41,361 nt of DNA from Gammaproteobacteria bacterium (GCA_020851975.1 JADZBS010000092.1:1-41361); one strand, 5' to 3'; shown: positions 22,894 through 31,842, counted from the stretch's first letter. The notes: generated by a model not told the origin, from the sequence alone. Numbers and translations: made by a program.

Positions 22894-25148
22894 GGCTCGC
22901 CGCCGGCGGTGAAGGCGATCGCGCGGTAGCCGTGCCGCTCGATGGCCTGCTGCACGCCGGTGGCATCGCCGTCGCAGAGTGCGACGATGGCACCGCCGCC
23001 ACCGCCGCCGGTGAGCTTGGCACCGAGCGCACCGGCTCCACGGGCAATGCCGATCAGCCGCTCGAGTTCGGGCGTGGACACCTGCAGCGCATTGAGCAGG
23101 CCCTGGCAGATGTTCATGAGGTCGCCGAGCGTTGCCACGTCGTTGTCCTGCAGGGCGGCCACCGCCTGCAGCACCAGCGCGTCGATGTCGTCGAAGATCT
23201 TCTCGTACAGCCGCGGGTTGCGCTCGCGTGCCTCGCGCACATTGCCCACGGTGCGCGCCGTGAGCCCTTCCTCGCGCGTCATGGCGACCACCAGGTGCAG
23301 CGGCCGGGTGATGTTGAGCGGTTCGGCCAGCGGCGGCGTGCCGCGGCGGTAGACGAGCGGCCGGCCGTAGGTCGCCAGCGTGTTGTCGATGCCGCTCGGG
23401 CTGCCGTGGGCGATTTCCTCGGAGAGCCAGGCGAGCTCGTTCACCTGCTCGTCGCGCAGTTGCAGGCCGAAGTGGCGGTCCAGCGCGCGGATGATGGCGA
23501 CCGCGATGGCTGCCGAACCGCCGAGCCCCATGCCGCGGGGCACATCGGGGAAGACCTCGATGCGCAGATCGCGATCGGTGAGACCGAGCCGGTCGAGGAT
23601 CACGCCCGCGGCGCACTCGAAGGAGCGGCGCTGCTCGGGCGGCTTGGCGAGCTGGTACTCGACACCCCAGCGCGGGATGAGCAACTCGACACCGCGTCCG
23701 GCATCCTCGACCACGGCGCGCGTGGTCAGCGGCAGTGGCACCGCGATGGCGTGGCGGCCGTAGACCACGGCGTGTTCGCCGAGCAGGATCGCCTTGCCCC
23801 AGCCCACGCCGAGTTCGGCGTCCGCCCCGGCCCTGGCGACGGTGGCCGGCGCGCCCTGGCGTTCGCCGCGCACCTGCTCGAGCAGCTCCTGCGCCTTCCA
23901 GACCTTGATCTCGCCGTCCCGCAGGACGCGTTCGAGCACCTCGTCGAAGAGTTCCGGCGGTGTGCCGGCGGCCTTGACCACGCTGCGCGCATGCAGCGTC
24001 ATGTGGCCGGTCTGGATGCCTTCGGTGGCGAGCGCGCGCAGGGCGGCGAAATTCTGCGCCAGGCCGACCGCGGCCATGACCTCGGCCAGTTCCTGCGCCG
24101 TCTTCGCGCCGAGCAGGCGCATGTTCATGGCCACGCCCGGGTTGGATTCGAGCGGTCCGCCGACGATGCCGACCTTCATCGGCATCTCCAGGCGCCCGCG
24201 CAGGTTGCCCTGGTCGTCCTTCCACCACTGCGACAGCGAGCTGTAGCGGCCCTGGCGCGCCGCGTAGGCGTGGGCGCCGGCCTCGATCGCGCGCCAGTCG
24301 TTGCCGGTGGCGAGCGCGACGGCATCGACACCGTTCATGATGCCCTTGTTGTGTGTGGCCGCGCGGTAGGGGTCGACGATGGCGAAGTCCGAGGCGACGA
24401 TGATGCCGTCGCGCACGCGCTCGCCGGCATAGCCCTTGCCGGCCAGCGCCGCCGGCGGCAGCGTGACTTCGGCGCGGGCCAGCGCCCGGTCGGCGAGGTT
24501 GGAGAGGATGCGCAGGAAGACCTGGCCTTCGGTGAGCGACTCCACCAGAGAGGCCACGCCCTCGCACATGCCGTTGACGAGGTTGGCGCCCATGGCATCG
24601 CGGGTGTCCACCAGCAGGTGCAGTACCAGCATCTCGCCTTCGAGCGTGGTCATCGGATAGCTGCGTACTTCGATGTCCACCGCACCGCCGCCGCGCGCCA
24701 CCATGCGCGGGTGGAAGCTGTTGGCGAGGTCGAGGATTTCCTGGCGGTGCGCGGTGAGCGCGCTCATCGCCCGCGCCATGTCGGGCACGTCGATCACCTG
24801 GATCTGCCCGATCAGGATCGGCGGTGAGGCAGTGGCGCCGAAGCCGCCGCAGTTGCGGGCAACCTTGGCTGCGGCGCTCAGGGCGGCGACGATCGAGGGT
24901 TCCTCGACCACCAGCGGCACCACGTAGTCGCGGCCATTGATGAGGAAGTTCAGGCCGAGCCCGATCGGCATGCCGAGCACGCCGATGACGTTCTCGATCA
25001 TCTTGTCGGCGGCGTTGACGTCGAGCGTGGCCTCGCCGCGGGTGAGGCGTGCGAGATCCGCATCCGAGAGCAGGCCGCGCTCGTGCACGGCGCGCACACG
25101 GTCGGCCGGCGACATGCGGTAGAAGTGCGGGATGCGGGAGCGGGTCAC
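22890..25148 (-). CDS. Fused class II HMG-CoA reductase / mevalonate kinase
   Basis: A 752-residue two-domain protein. Residues 1-430 are a class II (bacterial) HMG-CoA reductase: catalytic Glu in VVEEPSIVAA (about 82-83), DTRDAMGANLVNGM (181-194), catalytic Lys in ATHNKGIMNG (about 268) and His in QTGHMTLH (about 382). A linker of roughly 18 residues follows (GERQGAPATVARAG region, about 428-446). Residues 448-752 are a GHMP-type mevalonate kinase: GWGKAILLGEHAVVYG (449-464), PRGMGLGGSAAIAVA (537-551) and KLTGGGGGGA (711-720). Thus HMG-CoA to mevalonate to 5-phosphomevalonate could occur on one chain. The GTG start at 25148 has GGAGA ten bases upstream and fits the usual SRIPHFYRMSPADR beginning. 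The frame is continuous across the junction near 23.80-23.86 kb. Confidence 0.93.
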   Translation of the reverse strand: MTRSRIPHFYRMSPADRVRAVHERGLLSDADLARLTRGEATLDVNAADKMIENVIGVLGMPIGLGLNFLINGRDYVVPLVVEEPSIVAALSAAAKVARNCGGFGATASPPILIGQIQVIDVPDMARAMSALTAHRQEILDLANSFHPRMVARGGGAVDIEVRSYPMTTLEGEMLVLHLLVDTRDAMGANLVNGMCEGVASLVESLTEGQVFLRILSNLADRALARAEVTLPPAALAGKGYAGERVRDGIIVASDFAIVDPYRAATHNKGIMNGVDAVALATGNDWRAIEAGAHAYAARQGRYSSLSQWWKDDQGNLRGRLEMPMKVGIVGGPLESNPGVAMNMRLLGAKTAQELAEVMAAVGLAQNFAALRALATEGIQTGHMTLHARSVVKAAGTPPELFDEVLERVLRDGEIKVWKAQELLEQVRGERQGAPATVARAGADAELGVGWGKAILLGEHAVVYGRHAIAVPLPLTTRAVVEDAGRGVELLIPRWGVEYQLAKPPEQRRSFECAAGVILDRLGLTDRDLRIEVFPDVPRGMGLGGSAAIAVAIIRALDRHFGLQLRDEQVNELAWLSEEIAHGSPSGIDNTLATYGRPLVYRRGTPPLAEPLNITRPLHLVVAMTREEGLTARTVGNVREARERNPRLYEKIFDDIDALVLQAVAALQDNDVATLGDLMNICQGLLNALQVSTPELERLIGIARGAGALGAKLTGGGGGGAIVALCDGDATGVQQAIERHGYRAIAFTAGGEP

Positions 25149-25359
25149 GGTACTGGCTCTCCGGGACGGCCCGGTTTTCCTGTCGGCTCCGGCGTCCGGA
25201 CGGGGCACCGCAGCCGGGCCGCACGTTAGCAGGAACCTCCTTATATTGCCATGCGATGCATGCGCCCGCGTCGCGCCAGGCGGGGTGTCCGGCGCGGTGC
25301 CGGAGGCCTGTCGAAGGCGGCGGGGGTTTTCCGGCGTCAAATCGGTAAACTGTTCCCCC

Positions 25360-27426
25360 ATGCGTCGCGTCTGGTTCGTTCTCGCCACTCTCGTCTTGTG
25401 TCAGTCCGTGCGGGCCGACGAGGGCATGTGGACCTTCGACAACTTTCCGCGCGACCGGCTGAAGCAGGCGTACGGAGTCGATATCGGCCAGCCCTGGCTC
25501 GACCGCCTGCGTCTGGCCACGGTGCGCCTGGAGGGCGGCTGCACGGGGTCGCTCGTCTCGCCGGCGGGCCTGGTACTCACCAATCACCACTGCGTGGCCG
25601 ACTGCGTAAGCCGGCTGTCGAGCGCAGCCCGCAACGTGCAGGCGGCCGGCTTCATCGCCCGCACCCGGGCGGAGGAGGAGCGCTGCGCGGCCGAGCAGGC
25701 CTCGGTGCTGGTGGCCGTCGAGGACGTGACGGCACAGGTGTCGGCAGCCATCGGGACCCGGTCCGGGGCGGAGGCGAACCAGGCGCGCAAGGCGGTGCTG
25801 ACGCAGCTCGAGACGGCGTGCGAGGCGCGTCATCGCAGCGCGACGGAATATTATTCCTGCGAAGCGGTGACGCTCTACGGCGGTGGCCAGTACTTCATCC
25901 ATCGCTACCGGCGCTACGAGGACGTGCGCCTGGCGTTCGCGCCGGAAACGGACATCGCCTTCTTCGGCGGCGACATCGACAACTTCCAGTTCCCGCGCTG
26001 GAACCTCGACTTTGCGCTGCTGCGGGTGTATGTCGACGGCGCCCCGGCCGTGACGCCCGGGCACCTGCGCTGGCGCCGCGGCGGTGCTGCGGCCGGAGAG
26101 CCCGTGTTCGTCGCCGGTCACCCCGGCAGCACCGAGCGGCTGAAGACCGTCGCGCAACTGCGCTTCGAGCGCGACGTGCGCCTGGCCCGCTGGCTGCTGC
26201 GCGCTGCCGAGCTGCGCGGGCGCTACCTCGAGTTTGCCGCCCGCGGCGAGGAGTTTGCGCGCATCGCGCAGGAGCCGCTGTTCGGGCTGGAGAATGTCTT
26301 CAAGGTGCGCCGCAACCAGATGCGGGTGCTGCTCGACGAGGCGTTCCTCGGCCAGCACGAGCGCGAGGAACGCGCATTGCGCCAGGCGGTGGCGGCCGAC
26401 GCCCGCCTGCGGCCATGGGCGGGCGCCTGGGCCGACATCGAACAGGCGCTCGCCGCCTGGCGTGTCATCTTCGACCGGCACCTGTACCTGGAGCAGGGCG
26501 TGGCGCTGCAGGGCGAACTCGCCGGCTACGCGCGGGTGCTGGTACGCGCCGCCGGCGAGCGCGAGAAGCCGAACGAAGCGCGCCAGCGCGAGTACACGGA
26601 GGCGGCCTTGCCGCTGCTGCAACAGCAGCTGCTCGCACCGGCGCCGGTCTACTCCGAGCTCGAGATCCTGCGCCTCGCCTTTTCCCTCGAGAAGTTCGTC
26701 GAGACGCTCGGTGTCGACGACCCGGCCGTGCGCCTGGCGCTTGGCCGCGAGGCGCCACGGGCGCTCGCCACGCGCCTGGTGCGCGAGACGAAGCTCGGCG
26801 ACCCGGCGTTCCGCACGCGGCTGTGGGACGGCGGGCGGGCGGCACTCGAGCAGTCCGGCGATCCGCTGATCGCGCTCGTGCTGCGCCTGGAGCCCGAGGC
26901 GCTGCGTCTGCGCCAGCGCTACGATGACGAGATCGAGGCGCCGCTCGCGACGGCCGGGGAACAGCTCGCCCGCGCACGCTTCGCCGTGAAAGGCAAGGGC
27001 ACGTATCCGGATGCGACCTTCACGCTGCGCCTGACCTACGGGTCGGTGAAAGGCTGGCGCGAGGGCGAACGCGAGATCACGCCCTTCACCACCATGGAAG
27101 GACTGTATGCGCGGGCCACCGGCCAGGCGCCGTTCCGGCTGCCGCCGCGCTGGGTGCAGGCCCAGCAGCGCATCAATCTCGAGACCCGCTTCAACTTCGC
27201 CGCCGACACCGACATCACGGGTGGCAACTCGGGCAGCCCGGTCGTCGATGCAGCCGGGCGCCTGGTCGGGCTGATCTTCGACGGCAACATCCACTCGATC
27301 GGCGGGGACTACGGCTTCGATCCCGTCCTCAACCGCTCGGTTGCCGTGCACCCGGCGGCAATCATGCTGGCGCTCGGCGAGGTGTACCGCGCCGAGCCGC
27401 TGCTGCGCGAGATGGTCGTCGAGTAG
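25360..27426 (+). CDS. S46 family dipeptidyl-peptidase (DPP7-like)
   Basis: A 688-residue exported exopeptidase with chymotrypsin fold, releasing dipeptides from the N-terminus of peptides in the periplasm. Signal peptide residues 1-19. The catalytic His is in LTNHHCV (76-77), Asp lies in the block IDNFQFPRWNLDFALLR and Ser624 is in GGNSGSPVV. In this family the residue after FD in the block LIFDGN sets P1 preference; Gly here, as in DPP7, suggests hydrophobic P1 rather than the acidic P1 of DPP11, which has Arg. The start at 25360 is the first ATG fitting a signal peptide. It is divergent from the mevalonate genes (211 bases between), with a TATATT box at 25242. Confidence 0.92.
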   Translation: MRRVWFVLATLVLCQSVRADEGMWTFDNFPRDRLKQAYGVDIGQPWLDRLRLATVRLEGGCTGSLVSPAGLVLTNHHCVADCVSRLSSAARNVQAAGFIARTRAEEERCAAEQASVLVAVEDVTAQVSAAIGTRSGAEANQARKAVLTQLETACEARHRSATEYYSCEAVTLYGGGQYFIHRYRRYEDVRLAFAPETDIAFFGGDIDNFQFPRWNLDFALLRVYVDGAPAVTPGHLRWRRGGAAAGEPVFVAGHPGSTERLKTVAQLRFERDVRLARWLLRAAELRGRYLEFAARGEEFARIAQEPLFGLENVFKVRRNQMRVLLDEAFLGQHEREERALRQAVAADARLRPWAGAWADIEQALAAWRVIFDRHLYLEQGVALQGELAGYARVLVRAAGEREKPNEARQREYTEAALPLLQQQLLAPAPVYSELEILRLAFSLEKFVETLGVDDPAVRLALGREAPRALATRLVRETKLGDPAFRTRLWDGGRAALEQSGDPLIALVLRLEPEALRLRQRYDDEIEAPLATAGEQLARARFAVKGKGTYPDATFTLRLTYGSVKGWREGEREITPFTTMEGLYARATGQAPFRLPPRWVQAQQRINLETRFNFAADTDITGGNSGSPVVDAAGRLVGLIFDGNIHSIGGDYGFDPVLNRSVAVHPAAIMLALGEVYRAEPLLREMVVE

Positions 27427-27428
27427 CC

Positions 27429-29087
27429 ATGGGAACGGACCGGCCCTGGGTCGCCCATTATCCGCCTGGGGTGCCTCGCGAGATCGAACTCGACCCGGCG
27501 GCCTCCATCCCGGGCATGCTCGAAGCCGCCTGCGCGCGCTTCGCCGATCACCCTGCCTTCAGTTGTCTCGGGCGCACCATCAGCTACCGCGAACTCGACG
27601 TGTGGTCGGCGCGCTTCGCCGCCTTCCTGCAGAAGCGGCTCGGCCTCGCGCGCGGCGATCGCGTCGCCATCATGATGCCGAACCTCCTGCAGTATCCGGT
27701 GGCGCTCTACGGCGTGATGCGCGCCGGCATGGTGGTGGTCAACGTCAATCCGCTCTACAAGGCCCACGAGCTCGAGCACCAGCTGCGCGATTCCGGCGCC
27801 CGGGCCATCGTGATCATCGCCAACGCCGGGGCGGTGCTCGAGAAGGCGCTCGACGGCACGGCCATCGAGCACGTCATCGTCACGGAGATCGGTGACCTGC
27901 TCGGCGTGCCACGGCGGCAGCTGGTGAACTTCGTGGTGCGCCACGTGCGCCGTCTGGTGCCGGACTTCGAGGTACCTGGCACCGTCAGCTTCGACACCAC
28001 GATCGGCCACGCGCTGCGCCCGGAGCCCGTTGCCCTGCGCGCTGCCGATCTCGCCTGCCTGCAGTACACCGGCGGCACCACCGGCATCTCGCGCGGCGCG
28101 ATGCTGAGCCATGGCAACCTGGTCGCCAACGTGCGCCAGATCAACACCTGGTTCCAGGCGCTGTCGCACCCGGGCGAGGAGATCGTGATCACGGCGCTGC
28201 CGCTCTACCATGTCTACGCGCTCACCTGTAACTGCCTCGCCTACACCGAACTCGGCGGGCACGACGTGCTGATCCCCGATCCCCGCGACCTGCGGGCCTT
28301 CATCCGCGAACTGCGTCGCTGGAAGTTCACCGCCATCACGGGTGTCAACACGCTCTACCAGCACCTCGCCAACCACCCCGACATCCGCAGCGTCGACTTC
28401 TCGCACCTGCGACTCGTCTCGGCGGGCGGCATGGCGGTCATGGAGGCGACCGCGCAGCAGTGGGCGGCGGCGACCGGCACCTCGATCCTCGAGGGTTACG
28501 GCCTGTCGGAGGCCTCCCCGGTCGTGTCCATCAACCCGCCGGAGCAGAAGGCGTTCAGCGGCACCATCGGCATGCCGTTGCCCGGTACCGAGGTGGCGCT
28601 GCGCGACGACGAGGGTCGCGATGCCGCGCCCGGCGAACCCGGCGAACTGTGCGTCAAGGGGCCGCAGGTGATGAGCGGCTACTGGGGCAACGAGGCCGCC
28701 AGCCGCGAGACGTTCACGACGGATGGCTACCTGCGCACGGGCGACGTCGCCGTGATGGACGCGCGCGGTTATTTCCGCATCGTCGATCGCAAGAAGGACA
28801 TGATCTCCGTCTCGGGCCTGAAGGCCTATCCGAACGAGATCGAGAACGTGGTGACGATGCACCCGGCCGTGCTCGAGGCCGCCTGCATCGGCGTGCCCGA
28901 TCCCGCCACGCGCGAGGCGGTCAAGGTGTTCGTGGTGCTGCGCCCCGGGATGAACGCCACGGCCGACGACATCCGCAATCTCTGTCGCGAGCACCTCGCC
29001 GCCTACAAGGTGCCGAAGCACGTGGAGTTCCGCAGTTCGCTGCCGAAGTCCAACGTCGGCAAGATCCTGCGCCGGGAATTGCGTTAG
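27429..29087 (+). CDS. fadD: Long-chain fatty acid-CoA ligase
   Basis: A 552-residue AMP-forming acyl-CoA synthetase that activates fatty acids for beta-oxidation. The ATP/AMP signature is YTGGTTGISRGAMLSHGN, with Arg in place of the usual Lys before GAM. EGYGLSEASPV, GYLRTGDVAVMD, the fatty-acyl-synthetase block YFRIVDRKKDMI and the C-terminal catalytic Lys in SNVGKILRREL are all present. Length is that of E. coli FadD (561). The start lies two bases after the S46 peptidase stop, so the two are co-transcribed, a pairing without an obvious metabolic reason. Confidence 0.93.
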   Translation: MGTDRPWVAHYPPGVPREIELDPAASIPGMLEAACARFADHPAFSCLGRTISYRELDVWSARFAAFLQKRLGLARGDRVAIMMPNLLQYPVALYGVMRAGMVVVNVNPLYKAHELEHQLRDSGARAIVIIANAGAVLEKALDGTAIEHVIVTEIGDLLGVPRRQLVNFVVRHVRRLVPDFEVPGTVSFDTTIGHALRPEPVALRAADLACLQYTGGTTGISRGAMLSHGNLVANVRQINTWFQALSHPGEEIVITALPLYHVYALTCNCLAYTELGGHDVLIPDPRDLRAFIRELRRWKFTAITGVNTLYQHLANHPDIRSVDFSHLRLVSAGGMAVMEATAQQWAAATGTSILEGYGLSEASPVVSINPPEQKAFSGTIGMPLPGTEVALRDDEGRDAAPGEPGELCVKGPQVMSGYWGNEAASRETFTTDGYLRTGDVAVMDARGYFRIVDRKKDMISVSGLKAYPNEIENVVTMHPAVLEAACIGVPDPATREAVKVFVVLRPGMNATADDIRNLCREHLAAYKVPKHVEFRSSLPKSNVGKILRRELR

Positions 29088-29388
29088 CAGGAAGGTCGAT
29101 GCGTTGTCTGCGTTTGGGACGGAAGCCTGGAAATCGTCTTTCGCAAGCTCGCGCGCTTGTGATACGCGGAGAACATGGCTGCTGGCGCCGTTGACCCCGG
29201 CTCACTGGTTCAACCGGGGCGGTCTCCCGGGTTGCCGACCTGCCACGGCGCCGTGACGCGTATCGTGGCCAATACAACGAACAACCTAAGCCGTAACACC
29301 GGCACTTACTTTACATAAGAGACTGACTGTTGCGGCTTGTTCAACTGTTGGGCTAGCATCAGGCATTGAATAAGAACGAGAAAAAGTC
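29088..29388. other. Intergenic region before the third PEP-CTERM gene
   Basis: About 300 bases without a gene. It holds CCCCGG/CCGGGG arms around the loop CTCACTGGTTCAA near 29195-29219, a possible end signal for fadD, and a sigma-54-like element at 29300-29315. Nothing else was identified. Confidence 0.5.
29300..29315 (+). promoter_or_regulatory. Weak sigma-54-like element
   Basis: CGGCACT, four bases, then TTACA. The -24 half matches well but the normally invariant GC of the -12 half reads AC. Its distance to the ATG at 29389 is close to that of the better site before the first PEP-CTERM gene, which is the main reason to list it. Confidence 0.22.
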
Positions 29389-30018
29389 ATGTTGAAGAAA
29401 TATCTTCTGGGTGGCCTGCTTCTCGCCACCGCGACCACCGCGCAGGCTGAAACGGTCACGGCAAGGGTGGTGGCCGACGATCACTACAAGATTTTCATTG
29501 GGGATGCCAACGGCACGTCACTGACCGAAGTGGCGTCCTCCGGGAGCAATCTCTGGTCCAGCCAGGGCATGCCCGTCAATTTCGACATCAGTGTCGGGCA
29601 ATACCTGTACGTCGCCGCATGGGATAGCGCTTCTTACGGGCCGCCACACGCATGGATCGGCGAGTTCGACATCGCGGGCATCAGGCTCTACTCGAACACG
29701 ACCGACTGGGTGGGAAAGAACAACGGCACCATCAAGGACCCGTCCGTGAGCGACGCCGAAGCGCTGGCGAACTCGGCCACCGCGTGGTCGGCGCTCCTGG
29801 CGAGCATGGCCAACGGATCGTCACCTTACGGCACCTTGATCGGCGGTTCTCCGGCGAGCTTCGTATGGACCGACGTCTTTGGTGGAGCCAGCGCCAGCGA
29901 AGGCGGCTATGCCCTGTTCAGAACGGCAAATGCCGTGGTGACGCCCGTGCCCGGTGCACTGCCTCTCCTGCTGTCCGGCATGGGCCTCATGGCTTTGAGG
30001 TCTCGACGACGGAAATGA
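29389..30018 (+). CDS. PEP-CTERM-type surface protein (VPVPGALPLL variant)
   Basis: A 209-residue exported protein. Signal peptide residues 1-20 (LLATATTAQA cleavage). The C-terminus has VPVPGALPLLLSGMGLMAL followed by RSRRRK, a PEP-CTERM-like sorting tail. The body is beta-rich with aromatic residues (VGQYLYVAAWD, AWIGEFDI) and contains no recognised domain and no cysteine. It is single, convergent with modC. No exosortase is in the window. The ribosome-binding site is weak and A-rich (ACGAGAAAAAGTC). Confidence 0.83.
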   Translation: MLKKYLLGGLLLATATTAQAETVTARVVADDHYKIFIGDANGTSLTEVASSGSNLWSSQGMPVNFDISVGQYLYVAAWDSASYGPPHAWIGEFDIAGIRLYSNTTDWVGKNNGTIKDPSVSDAEALANSATAWSALLASMANGSSPYGTLIGGSPASFVWTDVFGGASASEGGYALFRTANAVVTPVPGALPLLLSGMGLMALRSRRRK

Positions 30019-30072
30019 CGATGCCGGTGCCGCCCCCGGCCTGACGTTGTGGGCAGGAAATGCACGGTAACG

Positions 30073-31155
30073 TCAGCAGGCACGCCCCCGCAGCGAGACG
30101 GCCTTCACCAGGGCCCACACCGGCTGGCCGGCGGCGAGCGCGAGCGCTTGCGTGGCCGCGCGCGTGATGCGCGCCAGGATCAGCGCCCCGCCGATATCGA
30201 TCGACACGAGGTCGGAGTCTGCCGACTCGGCGCTGATCGCCGCGATGTGGCCGCGCAGGACATTGCGCACGCTCAGCCCTTCGGGCGGGCGGGTGGCCAC
30301 GATCACGTCACGCGCCAGCATCTGCAGGCGTACCCGCGTGCCGGGTGCGAGCCCGTTCGCGAGGAGCCGCAGCTCGTTGTCGCCGAGCGGTAACCGGCAG
30401 AGTCCCGTCGTCGCATCGATACCGGCGACCGTGGTTTCGAGCACGGCGCCGACGGCTGCGGCACCAACCAGCCGGCCGAGCGCCGGGTCGAGCGCCGCGC
30501 GGACCAGCGGGCCGCTGGTCAGGACGCGGCCGGCATCGAGCGCGACCACGTGCGTCGCCAGCCGCAGGACCTCCTCGAACTGGTGGCTGACGTGGACCAT
30601 CGGTACCTGCCAGCGGTCGCGCAGCCGCTCGAGGTAGGGCAGGATCTCCTCGCGCCGCGCGGCATCGAGTGAGGCGAGCGGCTCGTCGAGGAGCAGCAGC
30701 CGCGGCTGGGACAGCAGCGCGCGCCCGAGCGCCACGCGCTGGCGCTCGCCACCGGAGAGCGTGCCGGGACGCCGCGTGAGCAAGGCCTCGAGGCCTAGCA
30801 GGTCGACCACCTCGTCGAACGGGATCCGCACCGGCACGTGGCGGTGGCGCTTCAGCCCGAACGTGAGGTTGTCCCGCACATCGAGGTGCGGAAACAGGCG
30901 CGCATCCTGGAACACGTAACCGACGCGGCGCGACTCGGCCGGCACCGAGATGCCGCGCGCCGTGTCGCAGAGCACCTCGCCGTCGAGCTCGATGCGTCCG
31001 GCGTCCGGCGCGAGCAGGCCGGCCAGTATCTCCACCAGCGTCGTCTTGCCGCAGCCGGAGGGCCCGAACAGGGCAACCACCGCGGGCAGCGGCGCTTCGA
31101 ACGCGGCCTCGATCGTGAAGCTGCCGCGGCGCTTGCGCAGTTCGACGCGCAGCAT
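30073..31155 (-). CDS. modC: Molybdate ABC transporter ATP-binding protein
   Basis: A 360-residue ATPase that powers molybdate uptake. Walker A GPSGCGKTT is near residues 31-39, Q-loop VFQDARLFPHL, signature LSGGERQRVALGRAL, Walker B LLLLDEPLASLD and the switch His in VHVSHQ. A C-terminal TOBE/Mop-like part follows (about 290-355: GLSVRNVLRGHIAAI), as in ModC, and separates it from most other importer ATPases. Its ATG begins directly after the modB stop (TGA-ATG). Sulfate or tungstate specificity cannot be fully excluded. Confidence 0.9.
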   Translation of the reverse strand: MLRVELRKRRGSFTIEAAFEAPLPAVVALFGPSGCGKTTLVEILAGLLAPDAGRIELDGEVLCDTARGISVPAESRRVGYVFQDARLFPHLDVRDNLTFGLKRHRHVPVRIPFDEVVDLLGLEALLTRRPGTLSGGERQRVALGRALLSQPRLLLLDEPLASLDAARREEILPYLERLRDRWQVPMVHVSHQFEEVLRLATHVVALDAGRVLTSGPLVRAALDPALGRLVGAAAVGAVLETTVAGIDATTGLCRLPLGDNELRLLANGLAPGTRVRLQMLARDVIVATRPPEGLSVRNVLRGHIAAISAESADSDLVSIDIGGALILARITRAATQALALAAGQPVWALVKAVSLRGRAC

Positions 31156-31842
31156 TCAGCGCCCCAGCCGTGCGCGGAAGCGGCGCGCCAGGAGTTCGGC
31201 CGCCAGCAGCCCGGTGAAGCCGAGTGCGAAGGACAGTGCTGCGAGGCGTGCGGCCACGGCATCGCCGCCCGGCGTCTGCAGCGCTGTGTAGAGCGCTAGC
31301 GGGAGCGTGCGGGTCTCGCCGGGAATATTCGACACGAAGGTGATCACGGCGCCGAATTCGCCGAGGCTCGCGGCGAAGGCCGTGACCAGGCCGGCCAGCA
31401 CGCCGGGCAGCAGCAGCGGCAGGGTCACGCTCAGGAAGGCATCGAGCGGCCCGGCACCGAGCGTGCGCGCCGCCGCCTCCAGCCCGGCATCGACATGTTC
31501 GAGCGAGACGCGGATGGCGCGGACCATCAGCGGGAAGGACATCACCGCGGTCGCCAGCGCCGCACCCGAGCGCGTGAACACGAGCCGCAGGCCGAACTGC
31601 TCGTCGAGCCAGCCGCCCACGAGACCACGGCTGCCGAACAGGACGAGGAGCAGGTAGCCCACGGCTACCGGCGGCAGCACCAGCGGCAGGTGCACGAAGG
31701 CATCGAGGAGCGCGCGGCCGGCAAAGCGCCCGCGCGTCAGCAGCCAGGCCACCGCCACGGCGAGCGGCAGGCTGAACAGCACGCTGCGCGTCGCCACGGC
31801 GAGGCTCAGCGTGAGCGCCTGCCACTCCATGTCGGTCAGCAC
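31156..31842 (-). CDS. modB: Molybdate ABC transporter permease
   Basis: A 228-residue inner-membrane permease with about five to six helices. The EAA loop region (LEAAARTLGAGPLDAFLSVTLPLLLPG, shown here only by name as residues about 136-161) and EFGAVITFVSNIPGETRTLPLALY are characteristic of ModB. The start is GTG at 31842 with AGGTG just upstream; ATG at 31830 is an alternative. The first gene of the operon should normally be modA, the binding protein, but the DNA beyond 31842 carries unrelated genes on the other strand. Confidence 0.9.
   Translation of the reverse strand: MLTDMEWQALTLSLAVATRSVLFSLPLAVAVAWLLTRGRFAGRALLDAFVHLPLVLPPVAVGYLLLVLFGSRGLVGGWLDEQFGLRLVFTRSGAALATAVMSFPLMVRAIRVSLEHVDAGLEAAARTLGAGPLDAFLSVTLPLLLPGVLAGLVTAFAASLGEFGAVITFVSNIPGETRTLPLALYTALQTPGGDAVAARLAALSFALGFTGLLAAELLARRFRARLGR

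Noticed and set aside
25222-25242. AAGGAGG followed by GTG on the minus strand upstream of the HMG-CoA reductase
   Set aside because: The GTG at 25224 is out of frame with the reductase and opens only an antisense-type frame.
22318-27351. A 1677-codon minus-strand frame
   Set aside because: Only its last 191 codons are a real gene (idi). The rest is antisense to the S46 peptidase and out of frame with the HMG-CoA reductase-mevalonate kinase gene.
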